Shown here: positions 7,701 to 16,275 of the stretch, piece by piece
Layout: the number at the start of each line of letters is the position of its first letter
Numbering within the stretch: the stretch's first letter is position 1
Assembly: GCA_026391435.1 (NCBI GenBank)
Contig: JAPLEJ010000050.1
Coordinates: forward strand, 38,912 to 102,911
Reading direction: 5' to 3'
DNA length: 64,000 bases
Origin: Bacteroidota bacterium
Lineage (GTDB): Bacteria; Bacteroidota; Bacteroidia; Chitinophagales; Chitinophagaceae
Notes under the pieces: model-generated
The model's database searches: none
What the model was told of the DNA's origin: nothing
The model's input: the letters and a program-made list of their open reading frames with translations, nothing else
Translations under genes and position numbers: made by a program

Positions 7701-8892
7701 CACACAAAATGATTACCAAACACCAAGTGCAGAAGGTTACTATGGTGAATTTGGAGGCGCCTTTATTCCTGAGATGCTTTATGAGAATGTAGCAACTTTA
7801 CAATCTCAGTATTTAAAAATAATGCAGGATCCTTCTTTCAAAGCAGAAGTAGATGCTTTATTAAAAGATTATGTAGGTCGACCCACTCCACTTTTTTTAG
7901 CTGAAAGGTTGAGCAAGGAAATAGGAGCTACCATTTATTTAAAGAGAGAGGATTTATGCCATACGGGTGCGCATAAAATTAATAACACCATTGGTCAAAT
8001 TATATTAGCACAAAGATTAGGGAAAACTAAAATAATTGCAGAAACAGGGGCAGGACAACACGGCGTTGCAACTGCAACAGTCTGTGCTTTAAAAGGGATG
8101 GAGTGTGTCGTGTACATGGGTGAAAAAGATATTGAAAGACAAGCCCCTAATGTAGCTAGAATGAAAATGTTAGGCGCAAAAGTAGTGCCAGCAAAAAGCG
8201 GAAGTAAAACTTTAAAAGATGCCACAAATGAAGCCATTCGCGCATGGATCAACGAACCTAATGAAACACATTATATTATTGGTAGTGTAGTTGGACCGCA
8301 TCCTTATCCGGATATGGTAGCTCGTTTCCAAAGTGTGATTAGTGAAGAAATTAGAACTCAATTAAAACAAATAACAGGTAATGAACTTCCAACGCATGTG
8401 GTGGCTTGTGTGGGTGGCGGTAGTAATGCAGCGGGCGCTTTTTATCATTTTTTAAATGAAGCCTCTGTTGCATTAATTGCTGTAGAAGCAGCAGGGCATG
8501 GAGTTAATTCAGGATTAAGTGCGGCAACAACACAATTAGGTACGCATGGTATTTTACATGGCAGTAAAAGTATAGTGATGCAAACAAAGGATGGTCAAGT
8601 AGTAGAGCCACATAGTATTTCTGCTGGTTTAGATTATCCTGGAATTGGACCCTTGCATGCTTATTTATATGAAAGTAAAAGAGGTACTTTTTTAAGTGCT
8701 ACCGATGAAGAAGCTTTGGCTTCTGCTTTTCATATTTCTGAAACGGAAGGAATTATTCCTGCATTAGAAACAGCACATGCTTTTTCGGTTTTACCAAAGT
8801 TGAATTTAAAACCAACAGATGTCGTGGTGATATGTTTAAGTGGAAGAGGCGATAAGGATTTAGATACCTATATGAAATACATTAAAGATTAA
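7687..8892 (+). CDS. trpB: tryptophan synthase beta chain
   Basis: The 401-aa PLP enzyme condenses indole with serine. The PLP lysine lies in HTGAHKINNTIGQ, and the phosphate-binding loop CVGGGSNAAGAFYHF is intact. Early YYGEFGGAFIPEML and late CLSGRGDKDLDTY are standard for TrpB1. The start overlaps the trpF end by 14 bp. It works as a complex with TrpA, encoded 12 bp downstream. Confidence 0.97.
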   Translation: MSIFNTQNDYQTPSAEGYYGEFGGAFIPEMLYENVATLQSQYLKIMQDPSFKAEVDALLKDYVGRPTPLFLAERLSKEIGATIYLKREDLCHTGAHKINNTIGQIILAQRLGKTKIIAETGAGQHGVATATVCALKGMECVVYMGEKDIERQAPNVARMKMLGAKVVPAKSGSKTLKDATNEAIRAWINEPNETHYIIGSVVGPHPYPDMVARFQSVISEEIRTQLKQITGNELPTHVVACVGGGSNAAGAFYHFLNEASVALIAVEAAGHGVNSGLSAATTQLGTHGILHGSKSIVMQTKDGQVVEPHSISAGLDYPGIGPLHAYLYESKRGTFLSATDEEALASAFHISETEGIIPALETAHAFSVLPKLNLKPTDVVVICLSGRGDKDLDTYMKYIKD

Positions 8893-8904
8893 AGCATTAC
8901 AATT

Positions 8905-9678
8905 ATGTCAAGGTTAGAAATATTATTCCAAAAGCAATCAAAGCGAGTGCTAAATGTGTATTGCACTGCGGGCTATCCAAATTTAAATAGCACACTGCCT
9001 ATTATGGAAAGCTTACAAAGCAATGGGGCCAATATTATAGAATTAGGCATGCCTTATAGTGATCCTTTGGCAGATGGCGAAGTTATTCAGTCTAGCAGCC
9101 AAATGGCATTAAATAATGGGATGACGATAGAAGTTTTGTTTGAACAACTAAGCAGCATGCGCAATACCATTCACTTACCTGTGGTATTGATGGGGTATAT
9201 GAATCCGATTTTACAATATGGGTTTGAGGCATTTTGTAAAAAAGCAAAACAAGTTGGTATTGATGGACTCATTTTACCTGATTTGCCTTTGTATGAATTT
9301 GAAAATGGGTATGGAAAAATAATTTCGGAGAATGGGTTGGATTTTATTTTTTTAGTAACACCCGAAACGCCCGAAACAAGACTTAGAAAACTAGATAGTT
9401 TAAGTACAGGATTTTTATATGCAGTAAGTTCTTCTGCTACTACTGGTAAGGACAAAGATTTTTCTAAAGTAGCACAATATTTACAACGTATCACCTCGAT
9501 GGGTTTAAAGAACCCCATTTTGGTAGGATTTGGAATCAAAGACAAAGAAAGCTTTGACGCTGTTAATGTATATACCAATGGTGCCATTATTGGGTCGGCT
9601 TATATTAGTGCATTATCAAAAGGGGGTGACATTGAGCAATGCACAAAGCAATTTTTAAATGAAGTATTAGGTAATTAA
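8905..9678 (+). CDS. trpA: tryptophan synthase alpha chain
   Basis: The 257-aa barrel protein cleaves indole-3-glycerol phosphate to indole for TrpB. The catalytic Glu and Asp lie in IIELGMPYSDPLADGEVIQ; VLMGYMNPI, LPDLPLYEF, AVSSSATTGKD and ILVGFGIKDKES are also family signatures. It is the last trp gene, and only 6 bp separate its stop from hisH, with no terminator or promoter visible between them. Confidence 0.96.
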   Translation: MSRLEILFQKQSKRVLNVYCTAGYPNLNSTLPIMESLQSNGANIIELGMPYSDPLADGEVIQSSSQMALNNGMTIEVLFEQLSSMRNTIHLPVVLMGYMNPILQYGFEAFCKKAKQVGIDGLILPDLPLYEFENGYGKIISENGLDFIFLVTPETPETRLRKLDSLSTGFLYAVSSSATTGKDKDFSKVAQYLQRITSMGLKNPILVGFGIKDKESFDAVNVYTNGAIIGSAYISALSKGGDIEQCTKQFLNEVLGN

Positions 9679-9684
9679 AATAGA

Positions 9685-10275
9685 ATGAAAATAGTTATCA
9701 TACAATACAACGCGGGCAATATTCAATCTGTACTATATGCATTGGAGCGAATAGGAGTGTCGGCCATTGTTACAGATCGTGCCGACTTGATTCAAACTGC
9801 CGATAAAGTGATATTTCCAGGAGTAGGGGAAGCAAGTACAGCGATGCAATATTTAAAGGAGCGAAACTTAGATACACTCATTAGTGAATTAAAGCAACCC
9901 GTTTTAGGTATTTGTTTGGGTATGCAATTAATGTGTAAGCATTCCACCGAAAATAATACCCCCTGCATGGGTATTTTTGATGAACAAGTGCAACTATTTT
10001 CAAGTTCGGATTCAAAAATAAAAGTGCCTCAGATGGGATGGAATAATATACATCATTTAAAAACGAATTTATTCACTGGGGTGCCAGAAGATAGTTATGC
10101 ATATTTTGTACATGGCTATTATGCAACAATGGGTAATCATACCATTGCAACTACTGATTATATTCAGCCCTATAGCGCTGCATTACAAAAGGATAATTTT
10201 TATGGAGTGCAATTTCATCCTGAAAAATCGGCTATCATCGGCGAACAAATTTTAAAAAACTTTATCACACTTTAA
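9685..10275 (+). CDS. hisH: imidazole glycerol phosphate synthase, glutaminase subunit
   Basis: The 196-aa class I amidotransferase feeds ammonia to HisF. It has YNAGNIQSV, FPGVGEAS, the nucleophile segment VLGICLGMQLM and YGVQFHPEKS, plus YFVHGYY, which are typical of HisH rather than TrpG or GuaA. It starts 6 bp after trpA, so its expression is likely tied to transcription through the trp genes. Confidence 0.96.
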   Translation: MKIVIIQYNAGNIQSVLYALERIGVSAIVTDRADLIQTADKVIFPGVGEASTAMQYLKERNLDTLISELKQPVLGICLGMQLMCKHSTENNTPCMGIFDEQVQLFSSSDSKIKVPQMGWNNIHHLKTNLFTGVPEDSYAYFVHGYYATMGNHTIATTDYIQPYSAALQKDNFYGVQFHPEKSAIIGEQILKNFITL

Positions 10276-10290
10276 TATTATAACCCAACA

Positions 10291-11007
10291 ATGCAAATTA
10301 TTCCAGCCATAGATATTATTGATGGTAAATGTGTCCGATTAACAGAAGGAGACTATACGCAAAAAAAAATTTACAATGAAGATCCTTTGGAAGTGGCAAA
10401 AGCTTTTGAGGGAATTGGATTAATGCGCTTGCATTTAGTGGATTTAGATGGAGCGAAAGCTGGACAGGTAGTCAATTGGAAAGTGTTAGAAAAAATCGCT
10501 AATGGAACAAAGTTAAAAATTGATTTCGGAGGAGGGATTAAAACCGAAGCAACTTTAAAAACAGTGATGGATACAGGGGCTACTTTTGCAACAATTGGAA
10601 GTTTAGCTGTGAAAAGTCCCGATTTATTTCAAGAATGGATCGCTCGATTTGGCGCAGCCGTTTTTATGTTGGGGGCGGATGTATATGAGGAGAAAATTGC
10701 TATTGGTGGCTGGCTTGAAAAAACAGAAATTACAGTCTTTGATTTTGTGACCTTGTATATGAATAAGGGAGTAACACAAATATTTTGTACCGATATACAA
10801 AAGGATGGCAAGCTACAAGGGCCTTCTATTGCACTTTATCAAAAGATATTAGAACAATTCCCTTCATTGCAATTAATAGCAAGTGGAGGTGTGAGCTGCT
10901 TAGATGATTTAATTGAGCTTGAAGAGATAGGCTGTACTGCCGCTATTGTAGGGAAAGCTATTTATGAAAATAAAATAACCATTTCGGAATTAGCTAATTT
11001 TAATTAG
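10291..11007 (+). CDS. hisA: ProFAR isomerase (phosphoribosylformimino-5-aminoimidazole carboxamide ribotide isomerase)
   Basis: The 238-aa (beta/alpha)8 barrel begins [20 protein letters not shown] with the catalytic Asp, and contains [36 protein letters not shown] and [13 protein letters not shown]. These are standard HisA motifs. It lies between hisH and hisF in the usual order, with gaps of 15 and 13 bp. Confidence 0.96.
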   Translation: MQIIPAIDIIDGKCVRLTEGDYTQKKIYNEDPLEVAKAFEGIGLMRLHLVDLDGAKAGQVVNWKVLEKIANGTKLKIDFGGGIKTEATLKTVMDTGATFATIGSLAVKSPDLFQEWIARFGAAVFMLGADVYEEKIAIGGWLEKTEITVFDFVTLYMNKGVTQIFCTDIQKDGKLQGPSIALYQKILEQFPSLQLIASGGVSCLDDLIELEEIGCTAAIVGKAIYENKITISELANFN

Positions 11008-11020
11008 CGATAAAATAAAT

Positions 11021-11779
11021 ATGTTAACCAAACGAATTATACCTTGTTTAGATATTAAAGACGGCCGAACGGTGAAGGGGGTCAACTTTGAGCAATTGCG
11101 TGATGCGGGCGACCCCATTGAATTAGGGGCATTATATGCAAGTCAGGGTGCGGACGAATTGGTTTTCTTAGACATTACGGCTACTGTTGAAAAGCGCAAA
11201 ACCCTAAGTGAGTTGGTCAATAAAATTGCACATCGTATCAATATTCCATTTACGGTAGGCGGAGGTATAAAAACAGAAGAGGATGTGAGTATATTATTAC
11301 AAAATGGGGCAGATAAAATTTCAATTAATACCGCAGCCTTTTTAAATCCTAACATCATACAAAGTTTTGCCAAAAATTTTGGTAGTCAATGTGTGGTATT
11401 GGCCATTGATACCAAATGCGAGTCAGATGGCCAATGGTATGTTTATTTAAATGGAGGCCGTCAAAAAACAGATACTTTAACAACAGAATGGGCAAAAAAA
11501 GCAGTAGATCTAGGCGTGGGTGAAATTTTATTAACTTCGATGAATCATGATGGCACCAAACAAGGGTTTGCTTTAGATATTACAGCCACCTTATCAGAAA
11601 CCTTGTCAGTGCCCATTATTGCATCAGGAGGGGGTGGAAATGAATCTCATTTTTATGATGTATTTACCAATGGTAAGGCAGATGCTGCCTTAGCTGCAAG
11701 TATATTTCACTATAAGGAATTAGCGATACCTACTTTAAAAAATTATTTACACGAAAAAGGAATACCCATTAGATTATAA
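11021..11779 (+). CDS. hisF: imidazole glycerol phosphate synthase, cyclase subunit
   Basis: The 252-aa barrel cyclises PRFAR with ammonia from HisH to give IGP and AICAR. It starts [20 protein letters not shown] (catalytic Asp in CLDIKDG), followed by [48 protein letters not shown] (second catalytic Asp) and IIASGGGG. The length is typical. Confidence 0.97.
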   Translation: MLTKRIIPCLDIKDGRTVKGVNFEQLRDAGDPIELGALYASQGADELVFLDITATVEKRKTLSELVNKIAHRINIPFTVGGGIKTEEDVSILLQNGADKISINTAAFLNPNIIQSFAKNFGSQCVVLAIDTKCESDGQWYVYLNGGRQKTDTLTTEWAKKAVDLGVGEILLTSMNHDGTKQGFALDITATLSETLSVPIIASGGGGNESHFYDVFTNGKADAALAASIFHYKELAIPTLKNYLHEKGIPIRL

Positions 11780-11798
11780 ACTTTATTTAATTTTAATT

Positions 11799-12392
11799 AT
11801 GAATATCAATTTTACAAAATATGCAGATGGACTGGTGCCTGCGATCATTCAGGATGCTCAAACCAAAACAGTGTTAATGTTGGGTTTTATGAATCAAGCG
11901 GCCATAGATCTTACTGTGTCCGAAAAAAAAGTAACCTTTTTTAGTCGAACCAAAAATAGATTATGGACCAAGGGAGAAGAGAGCGGCCATTACCTTCATT
12001 ATATAAGTATGGAAGTAGATTGTGATCAAGATACTTTGCTAATACAAGCGAACCCATCTGGTCCTGTTTGTCATAATGGGACCGCTACTTGTTGGGGCGA
12101 TGATCATGCTAGCTCCTTTTTGCCTCAGCTTGAATCCATTATTGCGGAACGAAAAAATGCAGATCCAGCCTCATCCTACGTGGCAAGTTTGTTTGAAAAG
12201 GGAATCAATAAAATTGCACAAAAAGTAGGGGAGGAAGCGGTTGAATTAGTTATAGAAGCAAAGGATAGTAATCATGATTTGTTTTTAAATGAATCAGCAG
12301 ATTTATTATTTCATTACCTTATACTACTTCAAGTAAAAGGTTACCAGCTTAGTGATGTTAGTGAAATTTTAAAACAAAGGCATAAAAACTAA
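11799..12392 (+). CDS. hisI: bifunctional phosphoribosyl-AMP cyclohydrolase / phosphoribosyl-ATP pyrophosphatase
   Basis: The 197-aa fusion corresponds to HisIE. The N-terminal HisI domain has MLGFMNQAAID, FFSRTKNRLWTKGEESGH and the metal-binding CHNGTATCW. The C-terminal HisE domain (from about residue 110) is a MazG-like helical domain with KIAQKVGEEAVELVIEAK and ESADLLFHYLILL. It performs the second and third steps of histidine synthesis and is the last gene of the his-trp-his string. Confidence 0.95.
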   Translation: MNINFTKYADGLVPAIIQDAQTKTVLMLGFMNQAAIDLTVSEKKVTFFSRTKNRLWTKGEESGHYLHYISMEVDCDQDTLLIQANPSGPVCHNGTATCWGDDHASSFLPQLESIIAERKNADPASSYVASLFEKGINKIAQKVGEEAVELVIEAKDSNHDLFLNESADLLFHYLILLQVKGYQLSDVSEILKQRHKN

Positions 12393-12426
12393 ATCACCTA
12401 TCTTTATTCCCTGAAATTTAAAAAAT

Positions 12427-13512
12427 ATGAAGAAATTAATTTTTGTTGTAATTGTTCTTTTTGCATGTAACCATTTAATGGCACAAAAAAGTATCTTAAT
12501 CAAAGGAGATTTAAAAAATGTTCCTGATAGTACGGTTGTTACTTTGCTAGATGGTATGGCAAATAAGGAGGTCTCTACAGATATAGTGATCAAAGGGAAG
12601 TTTACTTTAAAAGGAAAAACACCTATTACATCTTTTTTTATCATTGGATTTAGCAAAATGACTGTAAAGCTACCTTTGTTTATAAGTAATGATCCGCTCA
12701 AGATTACAGGAGATATCATGTTGCCTAATAATATTGTTTATGAAGGTTCTGCTAGCCATGCTATTTATATGTCCTATATGAAAGTGTTAAATCCTAAAAT
12801 GGAAGGATATTTTAAAACTTTGACAGCTATACAATCTGAAAAAAATACAAAAGCAAAAGATTCACTTACGTTAATATCAGAAGTTCAGTCAAAAGAATTA
12901 ATATTAACTTATGTGGTAATGAGTAAAAAGTATGCTCAGTCCCCAGTTACTACTTTTTTCTTATTTCAATTTGCGAACATTTTCCCAACCGTAAAAGAGA
13001 AATTGGGAACTTATTTTGATCAACTTCAAGGAGCAGCTAAAACAGGTCCTTTTGCTGAAATTTTAGGTAAAACTATACAATCAATTGGTATTGGTTCCAT
13101 TGGATCTTTTATGCCTGAATTCAAACAAAATGATGTGAATGGAAATGCTGTAAGCCTTTCTTCTTTTAAAGGAAAATATGTATTAGTTGATTTTTGGGCA
13201 AGTTGGTGTGGCCCATGTCGAGCCGAAAATCCAAATGTAGTAAAAGCTTATAATGAGTTTAAAAATAAAAACTTTACCATTTTAAGTGTCAGCTTAGATC
13301 AGGATAAAGCTAAGTGGCTGGATGCCATCCAAAAAGATGGTTTAACATGGACACATGTGAGTGATTTGAAATATTGGAATAATGCTGTTGCCCAACAATT
13401 TGGCATTCAGAGTATTCCTGCTAGTTTCATTATAGATCCAGCTGGTAAAATAATTGGAAAGGATTTAAGAGGCGAGGATTTAAGAAATTTTCTAATTCAG
13501 AATTTAAAATAA
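12427..13512 (+). CDS. exported TlpA/ResA-type thioredoxin with DUF4369-like N-terminus
   Basis: The 361-aa protein has a signal peptide (residues 1-19, ending HLMAQ). A long N-terminal region begins KSILIKGDLKNVPDSTVVTL, as in DUF4369 proteins of Bacteroidetes. From about residue 230 it is a TlpA-like thioredoxin domain with FWASWCGPCRAENPNV (Cys261 and Cys264) and the cis-Pro region GIQSIPASFIIDP. It probably reduces or isomerises disulfides in the periplasm. It is followed by a strong terminator, and 34 bp separate it from hisIE. Its partner is unknown. Confidence 0.88.
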   Translation: MKKLIFVVIVLFACNHLMAQKSILIKGDLKNVPDSTVVTLLDGMANKEVSTDIVIKGKFTLKGKTPITSFFIIGFSKMTVKLPLFISNDPLKITGDIMLPNNIVYEGSASHAIYMSYMKVLNPKMEGYFKTLTAIQSEKNTKAKDSLTLISEVQSKELILTYVVMSKKYAQSPVTTFFLFQFANIFPTVKEKLGTYFDQLQGAAKTGPFAEILGKTIQSIGIGSIGSFMPEFKQNDVNGNAVSLSSFKGKYVLVDFWASWCGPCRAENPNVVKAYNEFKNKNFTILSVSLDQDKAKWLDAIQKDGLTWTHVSDLKYWNNAVAQQFGIQSIPASFIIDPAGKIIGKDLRGEDLRNFLIQNLK

Positions 13513-13531
13513 TAATTTTAGCTTTCTTTCT

Positions 13532-13563
13532 AAAAAGCCTTGAATCACTTCAAGGCTTTTTTT
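13532..13563 (+). terminator. intrinsic terminator, copy 1 of a duplicated element
   Basis: AAAAAGCCTTGAA, a TCAC loop, then TTCAAGGCTTTTTTT form a fully paired hairpin with T-tract 19 bp after the TlpA-like gene. A near-identical copy lies at 14597-14628. Confidence 0.9.
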
Positions 13564-13654
13564 ATATGAATACAAATGCCCCTCATCTTATATGAATTAA
13601 TACTTAATTTATATATTTTATATAAAAATATATTTGATACATAAAATTAAATAT

Positions 13655-14377
13655 ATGAAAAAAATAAAATTGGGTTCCGAAGTCTATTTTTTGTTGAGTT
13701 TATCCATCTTTTCAATTTTCTTCTTTTGTAGTTGTAAAAAATCAGAATCATTACCTATAAATACAAAGGTAGAATCTGAAGTTTCGATTTTTAAATCTGT
13801 ACCCACTATTGAAAAGACGGTCTATATTAATAAAAATGATTCATTGTTTCAACAATTTAAATCAGTTGAAAAAGTATTTTTAACTGGTATTGACTTTTCT
13901 AATATATCCATTAAAAAGGTTGTATTTAAAGGGTTACTTGATATAATAGGCTTACAAATTAATTTTTTAAATGACACTAGTTCAGTAATGGATTTATTTT
14001 TTGTTTATGAATCAAAATCAAAGACGCATTTGTCACTATTTCGAGAATTAAGTAAAGTAAGTAAATCAAATCTTGGAACCGGAAGCATAATTTTCAAAGA
14101 TTTGTCTGGCAATGAGTTATTCAATGACCAATATTTTAATAATAAAATTGTTGTTAAGCAAGATGTTCATAATTTAGATATTTTGAAATTTGGTATAGAA
14201 AAAATTCGAAGTACAGCGATTTGGAATTGTACGAAAGCTCAATTTGATAATTTTTATAAAGAGGCAAAAAAAACATGTGAAGAAGATACTTTCTGCGATT
14301 TTGCTTGTAGCTTTAATCCATGTGCTATTTCGTATTTAGCTTTTGCTGTTGGGAAATGCACCGGACTTATTCAATAA
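13655..14377 (+). CDS. orphan lipoprotein, Cys-rich C-terminus, unknown function
   Basis: I chose ATG 13655 (MKKIKLG) over the TTG of the track. The 240-aa product has a hydrophobic N-terminus ending in CSCKKSES, where Cys25 or Cys27 could be lipidated. The middle shows no domain I recognise. The C-terminus has many Cys (KKTCEEDTFCDFACSFNPC, then a final GKC), suggesting disulfides or a bacteriocin/secreted-toxin-like tail, which is speculation. It is followed 18 bp later by a tiny two-helix membrane protein. The pair is visibly AT-richer than its neighbours and is bracketed by duplicated terminators. Confidence 0.7.
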   Translation: MKKIKLGSEVYFLLSLSIFSIFFFCSCKKSESLPINTKVESEVSIFKSVPTIEKTVYINKNDSLFQQFKSVEKVFLTGIDFSNISIKKVVFKGLLDIIGLQINFLNDTSSVMDLFFVYESKSKTHLSLFRELSKVSKSNLGTGSIIFKDLSGNELFNDQYFNNKIVVKQDVHNLDILKFGIEKIRSTAIWNCTKAQFDNFYKEAKKTCEEDTFCDFACSFNPCAISYLAFAVGKCTGLIQ

Positions 14378-14395
14378 CTTATAAAAATATATAAA

Positions 14396-14569
14396 ATGAA
14401 AAAAACGTTAATTTATATTACGGTAGGTATTATTTTAGTATTGATTGGTGTATTTATAACTATAGAATCAAATGATAATACAATACAATATGCTTTTATT
14501 TTAGCAGGGATTGGAATTGAAACTTTCGCAATGATCCAAATTGTCAGAAATAGTTTCACAAAAAAATAG
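14396..14569 (+). CDS. small two-helix membrane protein
   Basis: This 57-aa ORF is below the ORF-track cutoff. It reads MKKTLIYITVGIILVLIGVF, a short polar link ESNDNTIQ, then YAFILAGIGIETFAMIQIV and a basic tail RNSFTKK, so two transmembrane helices with both ends probably cytoplasmic. It starts 18 bp after the orphan lipoprotein and stops 27 bp before the second terminator copy. No family is recognised. Clean start, stop and hydrophobic pattern make it likely to be real. Confidence 0.65.
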   Translation: MKKTLIYITVGIILVLIGVFITIESNDNTIQYAFILAGIGIETFAMIQIVRNSFTKK

Positions 14570-14596
14570 CCACCTATTTATTTAAATAAAAATATA

Positions 14597-14628
14597 AAAA
14601 AGCCTTGAATCACTTCAAAGCTTTTTTA
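14597..14628 (-). terminator. terminator, copy 2, overlapping the 3' end of the ArsC-like gene
   Basis: AAAAAGCCTTGAATCACTTCAAAGCTTTTTT differs from copy 1 by one base in the stem. Read on the minus strand the change gives a U-G wobble, so the stem stays paired; on the plus strand it gives a C-A mismatch. It therefore best serves the minus-strand ArsC-like gene, whose TGA stop (14610-14612) lies in the loop. It may also work weakly for the plus-strand small genes. Confidence 0.75.
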
Positions 14629-14966
14629 TATTCAGCTTCATCGAAACCTAGAGCAATCACTTTATCATTGCGTTCAATTAAAGGTCTTTTTATGATGGAG
14701 GTTTTTTCGATCATTAAAGCGATGGCGGCTTTTTGGTTGGTGATTTTAGATTGTAGTTCAGGAGATAATTGTCGCCAAGTAGCCCCTTTTTTATTGAGTA
14801 AGGCTTCCCAACCAACTTGTTTACTCCAATTGGTTAAAGTGCCGGCCGTGACGCCTAATTTTTTATAGTCGTGAAATGTATATCCCACTTTATTTGCTTT
14901 TAACCAGTCTAATGCTTTTTTAACTGTGTTGCAATTAGGAATGGCATATACTTTTATTGTACTCAT
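14610..14966 (-). CDS. ArsC/Spx-family reductase-like protein (YffB type)
   Basis: The likely start is the ATG at 14966 (MSTIKVYAIPNCNTVKKAL), not the track's 15023, giving 118 aa. It has a thioredoxin-like fold signature of the ArsC/Spx/YffB family with a single N-terminal Cys (NCNTVKKA, no CXXC), YTFHDYKKLGVT and later KRPLIERNDKVIALGF. The family includes arsenate reductases, but the YffB-like branch is of uncertain function and no ars genes are nearby. The stop lies in the terminator loop. The gene upstream ends 5 bp before this start. Confidence 0.85.
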   Translation of the reverse strand: MSTIKVYAIPNCNTVKKALDWLKANKVGYTFHDYKKLGVTAGTLTNWSKQVGWEALLNKKGATWRQLSPELQSKITNQKAAIALMIEKTSIIKRPLIERNDKVIALGFDEAEYKKALK

Positions 14967-14971
14967 TCGTT

Positions 14972-15475
14972 TTATTTTATGTATTTTTTGCCTAACCAGC
15001 TTTGTGATATAGGTTGAAGCCAATCTGCTTCCATATCTGCCTTGGTTGCTACTAAATTATTAAAATACAAGCTGTCTTTTTCTAATAATCCATTTTCAAT
15101 GGCATAAGCCACTTGTGCAAGCGGGATGGTTTGAACTTTATCTTTCACCCAAAATGCTAATAGCTCACGATTAAACATTTGTAAATTAAATCTTTTTTCA
15201 ACTTCTTTAATGATATGTACTGAGCTGTCTGTGCTACAACCACCCACGCCAGTTTGTGATTCATCCGCCATGAGTATGATAAACTGACCATATAAAATAG
15301 TGGCAAATCCTTTTACTTGAGCCCCATGACTTTTCCATATATTAGTGAAATCTTCTAAAATGGTTTCGATTTCAAAAATTTCCACCATAGAAAATAATCT
15401 GTTGGATTGGTATATCCATATTTTTGATTGTGGATGAAAATTTGCGGGTAGTATATTAGGTAAGTGAACTGTCAT
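14972..15475 (-). CDS. conserved Bacteroidetes protein of unknown function
   Basis: The 167-aa protein has no signal peptide or transmembrane helix. The most striking segment is GVGGCSTDSSVHIIKEVE near the middle, followed by FNRELLAFWVKD. I recall similar Bacteroidetes proteins labelled 'ABC transporter ATPase', but there is no Walker A, Walker B or signature motif here, so that label is not supported. It lies between an Fe-S protein and the ArsC-like gene, all on the minus strand with short gaps, and is probably co-transcribed with them. Confidence 0.75.
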   Translation of the reverse strand: MTVHLPNILPANFHPQSKIWIYQSNRLFSMVEIFEIETILEDFTNIWKSHGAQVKGFATILYGQFIILMADESQTGVGGCSTDSSVHIIKEVEKRFNLQMFNRELLAFWVKDKVQTIPLAQVAYAIENGLLEKDSLYFNNLVATKADMEADWLQPISQSWLGKKYIK

Positions 15476-15485
15476 TATGATTAAT

Positions 15486-16265
15486 TTATTGAATGGCTTT
15501 TTCTATGATTTCGGCAATGTCTAAAACCGAAGTATTCATATCCTCATCTCTATTTTTAATGCCATCGGTTAACATCGTATTACAAAATGGACAGGCACTT
15601 GCAACAAAATCTGATTTTGTTTCAATGGCTTCGTCTGCTCTTTCTGTATTAACCCTTTTGTCTCCTTTTTCTTCTTCCTTAAACATTTGTGCCCCACCAG
15701 CACCACAGCATAAACCTTTGGATTTACATCTTTTCATTTCGCGTAATTCCATATCTAAGCTTTCTAACACTTTTCGAGGAGCTTCGTATATTTCATTGGC
15801 CCTACCTAAATAACAACTATCATGGTAAGTAATTGATTTTCCTTTCCATTCATTACTATCTAGTATTTTTATTTTTCCAGAGGCGATCAATTCTTCTAAA
15901 AATTGGGTATGATGTATGACATCGTAATTTCCTCCCAATGCAGGATATTCATTTTTCAAGGTATTAAAACAATGAGGGCAAGTAGTGACAATTTTCTTTA
16001 TTTGATAGCCATTCAAAATTTGGATATTCTGATAAGCCATCATTTGAAACATAAATTCATTTCCAGCACGCCTTGCAGGATCACCTGTACAGGATTCTTC
16101 CTTTCCTAATATAGCGTAACGAATTCCAGCTTTATCTAATATGGTGGCAAATGCTTTAGTTATTTTTTGAGCGCGTTGATCAAAACTACCTGCGCAGCCC
16201 ACCCAAAATAATATTTCAGGTTGTTCGCCATTTGCAGCCATCTCGGCCATTGTCAATACCTTCAT
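15486..16265 (-). CDS. CCG-domain Fe-S protein (HdrB/LutA/GlpC-like)
   Basis: The start ATG 16265 (MKVLTMAEMAANGEQ) is preferred to the track's 16331, which overlaps the upstream gene. The 259-aa product has two cysteine-rich CCG-type regions: LFWVGCAGSFDQRA with SCTGDPARRAGNE and TTCPHCFNTLKNEYP, then YHDSCYLGR, LCCGAGGAQMF and SACPFCNTML. Such domains bind a [4Fe-4S] cluster in heterodisulfide-reductase B-like subunits. It follows the membrane Fe-S protein by 10 bp and probably forms a complex with it. The electron donor and acceptor are not known. Confidence 0.88.
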   Translation of the reverse strand: MKVLTMAEMAANGEQPEILFWVGCAGSFDQRAQKITKAFATILDKAGIRYAILGKEESCTGDPARRAGNEFMFQMMAYQNIQILNGYQIKKIVTTCPHCFNTLKNEYPALGGNYDVIHHTQFLEELIASGKIKILDSNEWKGKSITYHDSCYLGRANEIYEAPRKVLESLDMELREMKRCKSKGLCCGAGGAQMFKEEEKGDKRVNTERADEAIETKSDFVASACPFCNTMLTDGIKNRDEDMNTSVLDIAEIIEKAIQ

Positions 16266-16275
16266 ATATTTATTT

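Noticed and set aside
9171-9587. 138-aa minus-strand ORF inside trpA
   Set aside because: It lies fully antisense to a clear trpA with intact motifs and shows no recognisable protein pattern; it is a shadow ORF.
14972-15475. 'ABC transporter ATPase' label for the 167-aa protein
   Set aside because: No Walker A, Walker B or ABC signature can be found in the sequence.
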